Position numbers and translations under genes: made by a program. From assembly GCA_041652575.1 (NCBI GenBank), contig JBAZHC010000004.1, positions 62,001-126,000 on the forward strand: a DNA stretch of 64,000 bases, written 5' to 3'. The notes under the pieces were generated by a model. It saw only the letters and a program-made list of their open reading frames with translations, ran no database searches and had not been told where the DNA came from. Of the stretch, positions 8,824 through 18,127 are shown piece by piece. Position 1 is the stretch's first letter; every line of letters starts with the position of its first letter. The stretch is from Phycisphaerae bacterium. GTDB lineage: Bacteria > Planctomycetota > Phycisphaerae > Sedimentisphaerales > UBA12454.

Positions 8824-10380
8824 TTACTTCACTTTATAAACAACAATTTCACCATAGGTTGAATGTTCTAATTTAGGCTGAACATGAATCTCCTCTAATA
8901 TTGCAGAATCAACGGAATCTAAAAAATCAGGACAACAATTAGCAATTCTCGATTTGTCAATTACAATATAATCTATACTATGGCTGCGGCCTGAATTATA
9001 ATTATAGCTGCCTTCATTAGGCGTTTTTGCAAATTTAATCAAATCTTCATATTTGTCGATGTTGAGTCTATTTTGAAGCGGTACAAAATAGCCTCCTGCG
9101 TAAAAAGCTGCACGACTCATATCCGTTAAGATGTAAGAATTCTCTCCACAATTTTCTTTCATCCATTCCCCAACTTTTCTTTGCCCTATTTTATCTCTAT
9201 CCTGCGGCCTGAACGTATAAGGCAATAAAGTAAGAATTACTGCCGTCAGTAAAATCCAAAATATTTTCCCCTGATTTTTTTTTACCCTTTCCCTGGCCCA
9301 TACAACTTTTGTTATAATCAGATTATGTAATTCATTAAAACCAATGGCTGCCCAAAACAGACTTGCAGCGGCCAATGGCATAAGCTGTCGTTCAGAGAGA
9401 TAAAACAATGAAAAAACAAGGATATGAAATAGAATAATTATGCCTATAAAAATTTCGTATCCAAGACTCCACGGAATTATTTTTCTACTCATCAGTCCGA
9501 ACAACATCAGCAGAAACAAGACAGGGATATAAATACGGACAAATAAAATTGACATCTCGATCAGCATTTTTATATAACCACCTTCCAGTTTTGAATAACA
9601 AGGTATTCTTAAATAATAAGACCCTGTGTTATCTGGTGTTGTTACGTCTTCACTGCCGGTTATCGCAGTAATGATGCTTTTCTTTTTACTTAGCCGCCAT
9701 TCTCCTGTTTCACCTTTGACATATAAAACATAGGGAGCAACAAAAATGAAAACTCCCATGCACATAATAGTAATTAAAATTATCTTTTTTTTATAGGTAT
9801 TTTTAAACGAAGAAAACCCAGTAGAAAAAGTATAAAGAGCCATCACTATAACTATTCCCAATCCTTCCGGCCTGGCAAGATAATTCAGCCCTGATAAAAG
9901 GCCCGTAAGAAAATACATCCGCTTACTGTTGTTAGTTATCGCTTTCCAGCCCAGCCAGACTGTCATCATAAACAGAAATACATAGACAGATTGCGAAAGA
10001 ACTACTACAGAATATTGTGATAAAGCCGGATAAAAGGCGGACAAAACAGCCGTGACTTCCGCAACTTTTTCACCAAATACATCTCTGGCAAGATAATAAA
10101 TCGGTAAAATTGTCAGAATTCCACAGACAAACGAAACCAGCCAGCCGGCAACAACCCAATCGCGAGTTATACTATAGACCCCCGTAATTAAAAGCGGATA
10201 AAGCGGCGGATAGTCCCGTGCCAACCCTGCTTTTAAATTACCAACATAAAAATTTCTTGCCATTTCGATATAAACTGGGCCATCACCAGATATAGCAAAA
10301 ACAGTAAAAAGCTGAAATAGCCTGACTATAAAAGCCGCACATAATATAAGTAATAATTTTTGTTTTCCACTTCTTATCAT
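8824..10380 (-). CDS. GT39/PMT_2-type membrane glycosyltransferase
   Basis: A 518-residue polytopic membrane protein with about ten hydrophobic segments and a soluble C-terminal tail. The first loop carries ISGDGPVYIEMARNF, which places an acidic residue where GT39/ArnT-like enzymes have their catalytic aspartate, followed by DYPPLYPLLI. These enzymes use polyprenyl-phosphate-linked sugars and act on the outer face of the inner membrane. Its ATG immediately follows the stop of the neuB-like gene. It may decorate the polymer or lipid A; the acceptor is unknown. Confidence 0.75.
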   Translation of the reverse strand: MIRSGKQKLLLILCAAFIVRLFQLFTVFAISGDGPVYIEMARNFYVGNLKAGLARDYPPLYPLLITGVYSITRDWVVAGWLVSFVCGILTILPIYYLARDVFGEKVAEVTAVLSAFYPALSQYSVVVLSQSVYVFLFMMTVWLGWKAITNNSKRMYFLTGLLSGLNYLARPEGLGIVIVMALYTFSTGFSSFKNTYKKKIILITIMCMGVFIFVAPYVLYVKGETGEWRLSKKKSIITAITGSEDVTTPDNTGSYYLRIPCYSKLEGGYIKMLIEMSILFVRIYIPVLFLLMLFGLMSRKIIPWSLGYEIFIGIIILFHILVFSLFYLSERQLMPLAAASLFWAAIGFNELHNLIITKVVWARERVKKNQGKIFWILLTAVILTLLPYTFRPQDRDKIGQRKVGEWMKENCGENSYILTDMSRAAFYAGGYFVPLQNRLNIDKYEDLIKFAKTPNEGSYNYNSGRSHSIDYIVIDKSRIANCCPDFLDSVDSAILEEIHVQPKLEHSTYGEIVVYKVK

Positions 10381-11385
10381 TTACGCCAGCATCTCCATTG
10401 TAATTTTCATATCTGCAGCTATGCTTAATTTAGCGATTCTGCCGATTATCTCTTTGTATTTGTCGGGTTTTATGCCATCCCCTGGTTTTTTAAATGCAAT
10501 CATGTCGAGAGTTATTTTAGTTCCTTTAGGAATAAGGTTTTTTGTTACAATGCTTTTTTCAAATGTAACTTTCATATCCTTCAATTCCTCGGCCAATTTG
10601 TCCTTTCCAGCTTTTGATGAAATAATCTTCTCTATTTCTCTGATTTCTTTAATCAATTGCTTAAACTCGTCAGGTTCGAGGGAATGTTTGGCATCGGAAC
10701 CATACATTTCCTTGGAGAGGGTAAAGTGCCTTTCAATCACTTCAGCACCCAACATTACAGCTCCTATAGAGGCCGATATCCCAAGTGAATGGTCTGAAAA
10801 ACCCACGGCAAGATTGTATCTGTTTTTCATCTCAGTCAGAATATTTAATCCAGCTTTTTCAGGGGGGCAAGGATAAAAAGAAGAACATTGCAATACCGTA
10901 ATATCCCTGCAGCCATCGGCTTTCAGCGTCTCTATTGCTTTATCCAATTCGGACCACGTGCTCATTCCTGAAGACAGCAAAACCGGCTTGCCGATAGACG
11001 CTACTTTCTCCAGCAAAGGAATATTAGTAACTTCACCTGATGGTATCTTATGTCTTTTCACTCCTGCATGTTCCAATAAATCCACCGCCTCCAGAGAAAA
11101 AACCGACGAGATAAACTCTATGCCGCACTCTTCCTCAGTATATCTTTTTAATTCTTTGTATTGTTTCAAATCAAAAGCGGTTCTTTCAAAATACTCTTTT
11201 CTGCTTTCATCCTTAAAATAGGATGGTGTCGGTGCGTTAGGCAGACTTTCCGCGTCAAATATATGAGTCTGGAACTTGGCTGCATCCGCACCACAATCAG
11301 CGGCTGTCTTTATAAAACGCTTTGCAAGTCCAACCGAACCCTCGTGAGAGTTGCCTATTTCAGCAATAATAAATACCTTTTCCAT
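10381..11385 (-). CDS. neuB: N-acetylneuraminate synthase family protein (second NeuB homologue)
   Basis: Condenses an N-acyl hexosamine-type sugar with phosphoenolpyruvate to give a nonulosonic acid. The TIM-barrel domain shows VFIIAEIGNSHEGSVGLAKR, GADAAKFQTH, KIPSGEVTNIPLL, LLSSGMSTWSELDKAI and VGFSDHSLGI, with VIERHFTLSKEMYGSDAKHS near its end. A C-terminal SAF (antifreeze-like) domain spans about the last 55 residues. I place the start at 11385 because AAGGG lies about 10 bases upstream and the family begins here; a start at 11427 would add 14 foreign residues and overlap the preceding gene. It diverges from the legI gene at 24291-25295, so it may make a different nonulosonic acid. Confidence 0.85.
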   Translation of the reverse strand: MEKVFIIAEIGNSHEGSVGLAKRFIKTAADCGADAAKFQTHIFDAESLPNAPTPSYFKDESRKEYFERTAFDLKQYKELKRYTEEECGIEFISSVFSLEAVDLLEHAGVKRHKIPSGEVTNIPLLEKVASIGKPVLLSSGMSTWSELDKAIETLKADGCRDITVLQCSSFYPCPPEKAGLNILTEMKNRYNLAVGFSDHSLGISASIGAVMLGAEVIERHFTLSKEMYGSDAKHSLEPDEFKQLIKEIREIEKIISSKAGKDKLAEELKDMKVTFEKSIVTKNLIPKGTKITLDMIAFKKPGDGIKPDKYKEIIGRIAKLSIAADMKITMEMLA

Positions 11386-11404
11386 ATCCCATACACCCTT
11401 TAAA

Positions 11405-12157
11405 TTATTTCTTTTTAACTGCCACAAGGTATTTTGTGTAATATTTTTTATCCCGGTTCTTAGAAAATTTATCGAATACGGTTTTTAGATGAAGCCTAAA
11501 ATACAGAATATTGAGCAGCTTGTATAAAATTTTCTTAAGTATCCTTATCCATCTATTACCATTATTTCTCCAGTGCAGAATAAACCTGTTATCATATAAG
11601 TCGTGAAGTTCTATTTCTATTACCTTACAGTTAAGACTCTCAAAAAACTCTATTATTTCCTCTCTTGTTAATGCCGATTTATAAGGATACTGCCCGCATT
11701 TTAGGTTACTTGCTTCAATATGGCTACGATTAACAATATCTGCAATCAATATACCGTCTTTTTTCAAGGCTGATACAAGCTCTTTTAATATCTGCCTAAA
11801 TTCATCGAATGCAAAAAGAGTATGCAGGCAGGTAATAAGGCCAAACCTTTCATTAAAAGGCATATTAAACAAATCCCCTTCAATGGTTTTCCTGCCTTTT
11901 GAGTTATTATAACTGACAAAAGCAGGACTCTTGTCGAATCCAAGCATATTTCTGCAGCTCAGTTCATCCATCAATCTGCCTGAACCTATCGGAGCATCCA
12001 GCCATTCCATATCGTATTTAAGATACTTTCTAATAAATTCTATCTGTTGGTAATGTTTTATGTTCTTTTCAAAGTTTTTGTAAAATTTATTGTGATATGA
12101 AATTAGTTTTTTTTCATTAAATCCGGTGATCCATGAATCGGTATAATCTTTATTCAT
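11405..12157 (-). CDS. Class I SAM-dependent methyltransferase
   Basis: A 250-residue methyltransferase. The SAM-binding motif is divergent (EWLDAPIGSGRLMDELS, with DAPIGSG instead of DxGxGxG), followed by the acidic GFDKSP, the EGDLFNMPF motif and LKKDGILIADIV. The C-terminal 60 residues are rich in lysine and aromatic residues (ILYKLLNILYFRLHLK), which could associate with the membrane. A sugar or polyprenol-linked glycan is the likely target given its place in the locus, but this is not shown by the sequence. It precedes the second neuB gene by 19 bases. Confidence 0.7.
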   Translation of the reverse strand: MNKDYTDSWITGFNEKKLISYHNKFYKNFEKNIKHYQQIEFIRKYLKYDMEWLDAPIGSGRLMDELSCRNMLGFDKSPAFVSYNNSKGRKTIEGDLFNMPFNERFGLITCLHTLFAFDEFRQILKELVSALKKDGILIADIVNRSHIEASNLKCGQYPYKSALTREEIIEFFESLNCKVIEIELHDLYDNRFILHWRNNGNRWIRILKKILYKLLNILYFRLHLKTVFDKFSKNRDKKYYTKYLVAVKKK

Positions 12158-12190
12158 ATGAATTAAAACCCTTTCTTCTGCTGCCTTTTT

Positions 12191-13438
12191 TCAGCGGCCA
12201 TCCTGCATAACAAGCTCAGATATTCGTTCACAAGCTTTACCGTCTAAAACCATATACCTTTTTTTCGCCGCCTGGTACTGTTGGTAAACTTTATTACTTA
12301 ATCCGTTTTCTGCGATATCCTTAACTTTCTCAGCCAGGATTTCAGGGGTATCCACCTTTATGATTCCTTCCCTGTTTCGAAAATAATGCCAGCCCTGCTG
12401 ATTGTTGAAATCGTAACTGATAACAGACTTGTCAAGAGTGATCGCCCACATCATAGTGCTCGATATTTGGGAGATATACAGGTCGCAAACAGCGATCAAT
12501 TTATACAAATCACATTCATGAATAATAATCACATGAGGAAATTTTTCTTTAACAAATTCATAATACCCCAACACGTCACGCGGATGAAGTTTCAAGACTA
12601 TCTGTACATCGGGATGATATCGCGAAAGTATCTCAAGTACTGTGCATATATCCTGTTTATCTTTTTCCTCCGGCACTAATTTAAAATAAACAACCGCCTC
12701 CCTCGCTACTATCCATAGCGGCATGGTACCATCAAGACCGAAACCTTCCAGCGTTGTTCGCTTAAACTCCGGACTTTTAGTTTTAAGCGATAGTTTGTAT
12801 AAGTAATCATGTTCAGGATGTCCCGTTAAAACCAGCTTGTCTGCAGAAACCCCCTGCTCACAAAACATAGCCATATAATACTCACCCATCACAGCAAAAA
12901 ATTTCGCGTCACCGGTACCGTAAGTTCCGGCATATTTTATCCTCAGCGTCTTTTTAACAAGCCAACTCATAAAACCTTTAAGATAATTCCATGCCATCGC
13001 TACAAGGCCTTTCTTGCTGCTCCTATTAGAGTAATACCCATTTCCCCCAGGCATTGTTTGCGCCCATTGCAAAACAATTGTATTGATATTTTTTCTGTTT
13101 AATATAGATATTAAGGCATACTCCAGCCTGTTACTCTCAACAACGCATACCATTGCCTGCACAGGTGACAAGCGATTCACCAACCTGGCAGCATAAATCA
13201 AATCGATGACAAGCTTAACGGCCTTATTGATTATTGATATTCTTGTGAACGATTTAATTTTATATATTGTAAAATCAATTCCTTGTTCTTTCAGCGTTTG
13301 CTGTATCCCCATGTTATCTTCAAAATATATAATAAAATAAGGAATGCCTAACATATTGCTCCTGACGTATTGAGCAAGGAGCAAAAGCGTTTCGAATGAC
13401 CCTTTGTAGTGAGGAACAAATATTATTCGTTTTTCCAT
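12191..13438 (-). CDS. Capsule/CDP-glycerol-type transferase-like protein
   Basis: A 415-residue protein with GT-B-like C-terminal features: QIVLKLHPRDVLGYYEFVKE, then CDLYKLIAVCDLYISQISST and VISYDFNNQQGWHYF. These correspond to the HPR and SxS motifs of CDP-glycerol and capsule transferases. The N-terminal FVPHYKGSFETLLLLAQYV and IVLQWAQTMPG fit the acceptor half. It is one of three proteins of this general kind in the locus (others at 3710-5371 and 15002-16507). The donor is not predictable. It is flanked by the flippase gene upstream and a methyltransferase gene downstream. Confidence 0.6.
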   Translation of the reverse strand: MEKRIIFVPHYKGSFETLLLLAQYVRSNMLGIPYFIIYFEDNMGIQQTLKEQGIDFTIYKIKSFTRISIINKAVKLVIDLIYAARLVNRLSPVQAMVCVVESNRLEYALISILNRKNINTIVLQWAQTMPGGNGYYSNRSSKKGLVAMAWNYLKGFMSWLVKKTLRIKYAGTYGTGDAKFFAVMGEYYMAMFCEQGVSADKLVLTGHPEHDYLYKLSLKTKSPEFKRTTLEGFGLDGTMPLWIVAREAVVYFKLVPEEKDKQDICTVLEILSRYHPDVQIVLKLHPRDVLGYYEFVKEKFPHVIIIHECDLYKLIAVCDLYISQISSTMMWAITLDKSVISYDFNNQQGWHYFRNREGIIKVDTPEILAEKVKDIAENGLSNKVYQQYQAAKKRYMVLDGKACERISELVMQDGR

Positions 13439-13471
13439 TTATTTTTCGATTTCACGTCCCTGGCGATTCCA

Positions 13472-14914
13472 TCAACTGGTTTTAATCGTCCAAAATATTT
13501 TTATCCCTTTATTAAACACTCCCCTCAGATATTTTTTCTCTCTGAGATAGCCATGGATTGTCAAAATGACTATCAGGACAAAAAACACGGTCATGGGAAT
13601 ATCCGTATTAAAAAATACTTTCAAAACAACCAACAGGTGAAATATTAAAACATAAGGCCACGTAATTTTCTCTATAAAGGGTTCAGGACACAATTTTCTT
13701 TTCAGTAAAAAATTTATAAAAAAATAAACAAATGTTCCCGCCCATATTGCAACAACACCTCCCTTGGCGCCATATAGCTTAACCAGAATGACACAAAGAA
13801 AAATAGACAAAATACCATGAATTAAAGTAGCAAAAAATATGTATTTGGTTTTTTGATAGTATACCAGCACCAACGGAGTTCCTGCAAAAGTTGCCCTCAC
13901 GAACACTACACACAAAATCAGCAGAAGCAGCGGATATGAATTCCCAAAAACGCCATGCGTAAATAATATGATTAGTTGCCGACCAAACACAAATAGCACA
14001 CTCGAAAGTAAAAAAGTAACATAAAACCAGAAGAATAAAACTCTTCTTAAATTAGATATTAAGAGTCCCCTCTCGGATAATTGTTTATATATAAATGGTT
14101 CATAACTCTTGTCATAGTTTGCAGTTATACCAGCGAACATACTGTCAAATCTCTTGGGGAAATCATATAAGGCCAGTTGGCCGGCACCAAATAATTTGGC
14201 AACATAAAACGTATCTACCTGCTTGCGTATCTGGTTAAATATTGACCTTAAAAAAATAGGGCCTCCTACCTCATAGGCCAATTTAAAATACTCATACCTG
14301 AACCTAAATTCAATCGAAGAAAACATTACCATTATTTGTATAAGGCTTACAACAATAAAAACGGCAACATTACCAAGAATAACATATTTATAACTGCCGG
14401 TTAATATCACAGCCAAAATAGTAACCCCGGCAGTTAAAATTATATTAATAATCTGAATAATCGAACTCAGCTTCGCTTTTTGTTCAATAATCACCCAACT
14501 CATAAATACTCCCGTAGGAATGCCAAATAGAACCTTTAGAATCAATACCCAATAAAGGCTTTTAATCGCTTCCCAGTTTCCACCTACGAGGATTGGAAAA
14601 ATTCTGTTATAGAAGGCAGTAACAATTATGACTGCTAAAAAATTCATCAGGGCCGATATTGCTAATAAATTGAACAGCAGTTCTCTCTGCTGTTTCCTGC
14701 TGAATTTAAACCATGTGGAATTTATTATATAACCTGCACCGAACTCAACCAAAATAGTAAATGGAACCGAACATAATGTAAATAATGTTATATAACCAAA
14801 ATCCTCCGTAGTTAAATACAGAGTTGTAATCGGCATAGTTAAAAAGAAAATACATTTAGCCAGAATGTCGGGCAGAGAATATATGATGAAATTTTTTGCA
14901 ACTCGTTTTTCCAT
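13472..14914 (-). CDS. Polysaccharide flippase (Wzx-like, MOP superfamily)
   Basis: A 480-residue polytopic protein with about 12 to 14 membrane segments. It begins KNFIIYSLPDILAKCIFFLTMPITTLYLTT-like residues (positions about 6-35), the standard start of Wzx/PST-type exporters, and continues with EFGAGYIINSTWF and ASGQLALYDFPKRFD-like motifs in the central helices. Its expected role is to flip undecaprenyl-linked repeat units across the inner membrane. It supports a Wzx-type route for the polymer encoded by the locus, although no Wzy polymerase or Wzz is visible in the window. Confidence 0.85.
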   Translation of the reverse strand: MEKRVAKNFIIYSLPDILAKCIFFLTMPITTLYLTTEDFGYITLFTLCSVPFTILVEFGAGYIINSTWFKFSRKQQRELLFNLLAISALMNFLAVIIVTAFYNRIFPILVGGNWEAIKSLYWVLILKVLFGIPTGVFMSWVIIEQKAKLSSIIQIINIILTAGVTILAVILTGSYKYVILGNVAVFIVVSLIQIMVMFSSIEFRFRYEYFKLAYEVGGPIFLRSIFNQIRKQVDTFYVAKLFGAGQLALYDFPKRFDSMFAGITANYDKSYEPFIYKQLSERGLLISNLRRVLFFWFYVTFLLSSVLFVFGRQLIILFTHGVFGNSYPLLLLILCVVFVRATFAGTPLVLVYYQKTKYIFFATLIHGILSIFLCVILVKLYGAKGGVVAIWAGTFVYFFINFLLKRKLCPEPFIEKITWPYVLIFHLLVVLKVFFNTDIPMTVFFVLIVILTIHGYLREKKYLRGVFNKGIKIFWTIKTS

Positions 14915-15001
14915 AAATATCTTAATCTATTTACAGGTTAAGTCTTTCTAAAAAAACATGTGAAATAAAGAAAAAGGAACCCCCTTAATCTGAAACAGTC
15001 C

Positions 15002-16507
15002 TTACTTTGTTTTTCTGCAATTAGTTCCGTTGACAACCGAGGATATAATTGCGTCAGCCAAATTATTCACCAGCCGCTCATAACTTTTCTCAGATTTTGT
15101 AGCAAAGTAATCACTGTTTGAGGAAACAATAAATTTATGCTGAGAATATGATAAAAACTTTAATAAATCCATTTCCACATCCGATTTTGTCTTCCTCAAT
15201 ATTTGTTCGATCGCCTGCTTGCAGATTTCAACCGAATTAACAAAATAACAACTGCGGCATTCCTTATACCATGGACCGCCAAAAACAACACACCCCTTGC
15301 CGGATAAGATACTTTCCCAGCCTGCACTGCCGGTTAGGGTCGCAGTAACCTGTGCATTTTTTATCAGCTCTTTTGTATCCTGTTCAATGTCTATTATTAC
15401 GACTTTTGGGATGGCTTTGATTGTTTCATAGTATTCCTTATTTCTGTAATGTAAGCAATTTATTCGCGGACTTTTTAACTGCCTTGGATGCTCTTTGACA
15501 TAAATCTTCCAGTCGGCCTGGGTTGATCTCGAAAGTATTTGCAAAGCCAGAAGCTGATTTTCAAAGACTCCTCCTAAAGGTATAGAAGACCTTTCCGGCT
15601 GAAAATGCAACGGGAAAAATACGTATTTATCTTCAAGGTCGGCTTTTCGGGATAACTTTGTGTAATACTTATATAAATTTTTGTCTCGTACTCTCTTGAT
15701 TTTTGCTATAAGTTTAAAAAACAAATTCCTTACAGGAAAATTCAAGGAAAAAGCTGTGGAGAATTGTTGCTCAAAATAATTTCCCACCGTCAATATTTTT
15801 TTAAGAAAATTCAGGTTGTTTTTTACTGACGCCAAAAACCTTTTTGTTAATTTTCCCGAAGACATCTCCTGTAAACCGGGGGCAAAAGGCTGTTTGATCC
15901 AGTAACTCGTTTTAAAAACCTTTTCATAAAGATCCCCATTAAGAAGTGCCACAATTTCATCTTTTGTTTTATCTTTCAGGTAATCAGAAGGAACTTTTTC
16001 TGTTTTAGTGTAATCTTCTACAAGAAACACCGTGTCGTCTATACCGGTTCTTTCCAGACAATAGGTTTTTATTCCCAGACTTCCCGCTACGAAATACAAG
16101 ACAATGTCCCACCCCATATGCGGTGTCGACACAAAAAAAATACAATCAATTTGGTGCATCTTAAAAAAAGTATGCCAGTATAATAATATGTCATAGTATA
16201 TAATTTTTCTTTTCCGGACACTGATATTGAAAAAAGCTAATCTGTCCGAGTTCGAGAGAAATATATTTTCACACTCCCCGAATTGTTCAATCATTGCCGC
16301 AGAAAGTGCGTATGGTGAGCTTATATTGGCCTGTGCATAATATTCAGGGCACATCAAATCCATATAATTAAGTACAGGGGTGCCCTCGAAATCCTCCTTG
16401 TTGATGCCCAGACCTATTATAAAGTCTATATGGAGGTTTTTAGTCCTTAGCTGTTTGGCTACTTGTAAAAGAAAAGTATCAGTAATGTTTACAAGCATTA
16501 TTCCCAT
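15002..16507 (-). CDS. Capsule polysaccharide biosynthesis-type protein (KpsS/KpsC-like)
   Basis: A 501-residue protein resembling the Capsule_synth group. Key visible motifs are YVFFPLHFQPERSSIPLGG at about residue 295, IYVKEHPRQLKSPR, and VTATLTGSAGWESILSGKG followed by VVFGGPWYKECRSCYFV. The HPR and TGSAGWE motifs are those of bacterial retaining Kdo-type/capsule transferases. Because such enzymes use CMP-activated keto sugars, this protein could use one of the CMP-nonulosonic acids made here; that is inference. It starts two bases after the stop of the dehydrogenase gene, so the genes are in one operon. Confidence 0.7.
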   Translation of the reverse strand: MGIMLVNITDTFLLQVAKQLRTKNLHIDFIIGLGINKEDFEGTPVLNYMDLMCPEYYAQANISSPYALSAAMIEQFGECENIFLSNSDRLAFFNISVRKRKIIYYDILLYWHTFFKMHQIDCIFFVSTPHMGWDIVLYFVAGSLGIKTYCLERTGIDDTVFLVEDYTKTEKVPSDYLKDKTKDEIVALLNGDLYEKVFKTSYWIKQPFAPGLQEMSSGKLTKRFLASVKNNLNFLKKILTVGNYFEQQFSTAFSLNFPVRNLFFKLIAKIKRVRDKNLYKYYTKLSRKADLEDKYVFFPLHFQPERSSIPLGGVFENQLLALQILSRSTQADWKIYVKEHPRQLKSPRINCLHYRNKEYYETIKAIPKVVIIDIEQDTKELIKNAQVTATLTGSAGWESILSGKGCVVFGGPWYKECRSCYFVNSVEICKQAIEQILRKTKSDVEMDLLKFLSYSQHKFIVSSNSDYFATKSEKSYERLVNNLADAIISSVVNGTNCRKTK

Positions 16508-16509
16508 TT

Positions 16510-17442
16510 TTATCCTTTTTTTAACTTTTCTATCAGCTTATCAACTATAAATTCTTCTGTTTTTCGCATCGATTCATACGTTGCGCCACCGATATGCGGC
16601 GTCAAAATCAGATGCTTATCTTCGGCAAGTTTAAGAAGTACCTGCAGATTATTATCTGAGTTTTCGCTTTCAATAACATCAAGAGCTACTCCTTTGAAAA
16701 AGTTCTTTTTTATCTTCTCAATAAGGTATTTTTCGTCAACAAGTTCGCCTCGGGAGATATTGACAAAGTATTTACCTTTCAACAAATCAATATATCTTTT
16801 GCCCAAAAATTGCCTGTTACTTTCTGAATATGATGCCGCCAGGACAACAATATTAACCAAAGCAAGCATTTGGTCCAGAGCATCTATCCTTTGAGCATGC
16901 TCTGTTTTCAGGATAGACGGCTTGGTATCATAAAAATACACCTTCGCTCCAAAACAATGAAACCAATTTGCCAGGATATTCCCAATACGTCCAAAACCTA
17001 TAATGCCTACAATATTGCCAAATAACTCTTCACCTTTGTATTTATCCCTGTTCCATTCAGACCTGCCGGAGGTTAAAAAGGCATATTTGTATCTTCGCAA
17101 AAGCGCCAGCACCAGCCCAAATGCATGTTCGGGAGTCGCTCTTATTTGAGACAGAAAAGCATCTTCTCCTTTTAGAGAAACAACAATTATATTTCTCTTA
17201 AGCACGGAATTCATATCGATGTGATTAAAACCTGTTGTGGGCGTACAAAGATATTGCAGTTTTTCGGTTTTGCTCAAAAAGTTATTATTAATATGATGCC
17301 CCAGACGAATAAAAAGAATCTCCTTATCGTGTAAAAACGTGTCCAGATTGCCGCCGTCAAAACAGCTCACATTGCCGATGTTTTTAAGCTTATTAACGGC
17401 TTTCTGCGAAAAATCTGACGGTTCAAGAATTCCTATTTGCAC
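16510..17442 (-). CDS. D-isomer specific 2-hydroxyacid dehydrogenase
   Basis: NAD(P)-dependent oxidoreductase of 310 residues. The Rossmann motif GIIGFGRIGNILANWF lies near residue 150, the catalytic arginine region is NISRGELVDEKYL, and the catalytic histidine region is LTPHIGGATYES. The start is GTG at 17442, supported by AAGGA seven bases upstream, and it overlaps the neuA-like gene before it by 10 bases. Lying between a CMP-sugar synthetase and a capsule-type transferase, it may reduce or oxidise a 2-keto/2-hydroxy acid used in the glycan. The substrate is unknown; it is not part of the standard legionaminic acid route. Confidence 0.8.
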   Translation of the reverse strand: MQIGILEPSDFSQKAVNKLKNIGNVSCFDGGNLDTFLHDKEILFIRLGHHINNNFLSKTEKLQYLCTPTTGFNHIDMNSVLKRNIIVVSLKGEDAFLSQIRATPEHAFGLVLALLRRYKYAFLTSGRSEWNRDKYKGEELFGNIVGIIGFGRIGNILANWFHCFGAKVYFYDTKPSILKTEHAQRIDALDQMLALVNIVVLAASYSESNRQFLGKRYIDLLKGKYFVNISRGELVDEKYLIEKIKKNFFKGVALDVIESENSDNNLQVLLKLAEDKHLILTPHIGGATYESMRKTEEFIVDKLIEKLKKG

Positions 17443-18125
17443 AATATATTCCTTGCAGTCTCCAGGTCTTCATATGAATCAATATTTACCGACCTGGACT
17501 TAGGCATTTCATAAAGCAGCGGAAGATCGCTAATCAGTTTTTTCATTTTTCTGACAAATTCGGCAGTTGCAATATAAATCGCGCCATTTCTCACATAGAT
17601 ATTATTTTGGTCCTGCCGTCTAATTGCCTTGTTATGGTCTTTATTTAATGCGATTCCAAAGTTATTCCGGCAATGATACATAATCAGGTCGCTTAGTTTT
17701 TCTTCTTTGTAAGCCGATATCAATGTGTCACAGGAATGATTGCTGAAAAGCTTAACGGAATTTTTCATATCCTCATATGTCCTCAGAGGAGCTGTCGGCT
17801 GTAAAATCAAAACCGTATCGAATACAATCCCCTGCTGCTGGTAGAAATCAAGTGCATGCAAAACATACTCTACAGACGGCGATTTATCCCCGGCTAATTC
17901 TTTGGGACGCAAAAACGGCACTTTAACCCCTGATTTTTGTGCAATACCTGCGATTTCAGCACAGTCAGTAGATACGATAACTTCCGATATGATATTGTCG
18001 CGAAGAACTTCAAGGGCGGGCTTAATGGTATAATCTAAAAGCGGACGGCCGCAAAGGTCGATAATGTTTTTCTTTTCGATTCCTTTTGAGCCGCCTCGAG
18101 CAGGAATAATCGCCAGTATTTTCAT
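17433..18125 (-). CDS. neuA: CMP-nonulosonate (acylneuraminate) cytidylyltransferase
   Basis: A 230-residue NeuA-family enzyme. The CTP-binding motif IPARGGSKGIEKKNIIDL is followed by VIVSTDCAEIAGIA, FLRPKELAGDKSPSVEYV, LILQPTAPLRTYEDM, YVRNGAIYIA and the C-terminal VNIDSYEDLETA. It activates a nonulosonic acid as its CMP derivative. It differs clearly from the paralogues at 5368-6084 and 22386-23096, so a separate substrate is plausible. It is translationally coupled to the following dehydrogenase gene and sits two bases after a methyltransferase gene. Confidence 0.85.
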   Translation of the reverse strand: MKILAIIPARGGSKGIEKKNIIDLCGRPLLDYTIKPALEVLRDNIISEVIVSTDCAEIAGIAQKSGVKVPFLRPKELAGDKSPSVEYVLHALDFYQQQGIVFDTVLILQPTAPLRTYEDMKNSVKLFSNHSCDTLISAYKEEKLSDLIMYHCRNNFGIALNKDHNKAIRRQDQNNIYVRNGAIYIATAEFVRKMKKLISDLPLLYEMPKSRSVNIDSYEDLETARNILCK

Positions 18126-18127
18126 TA

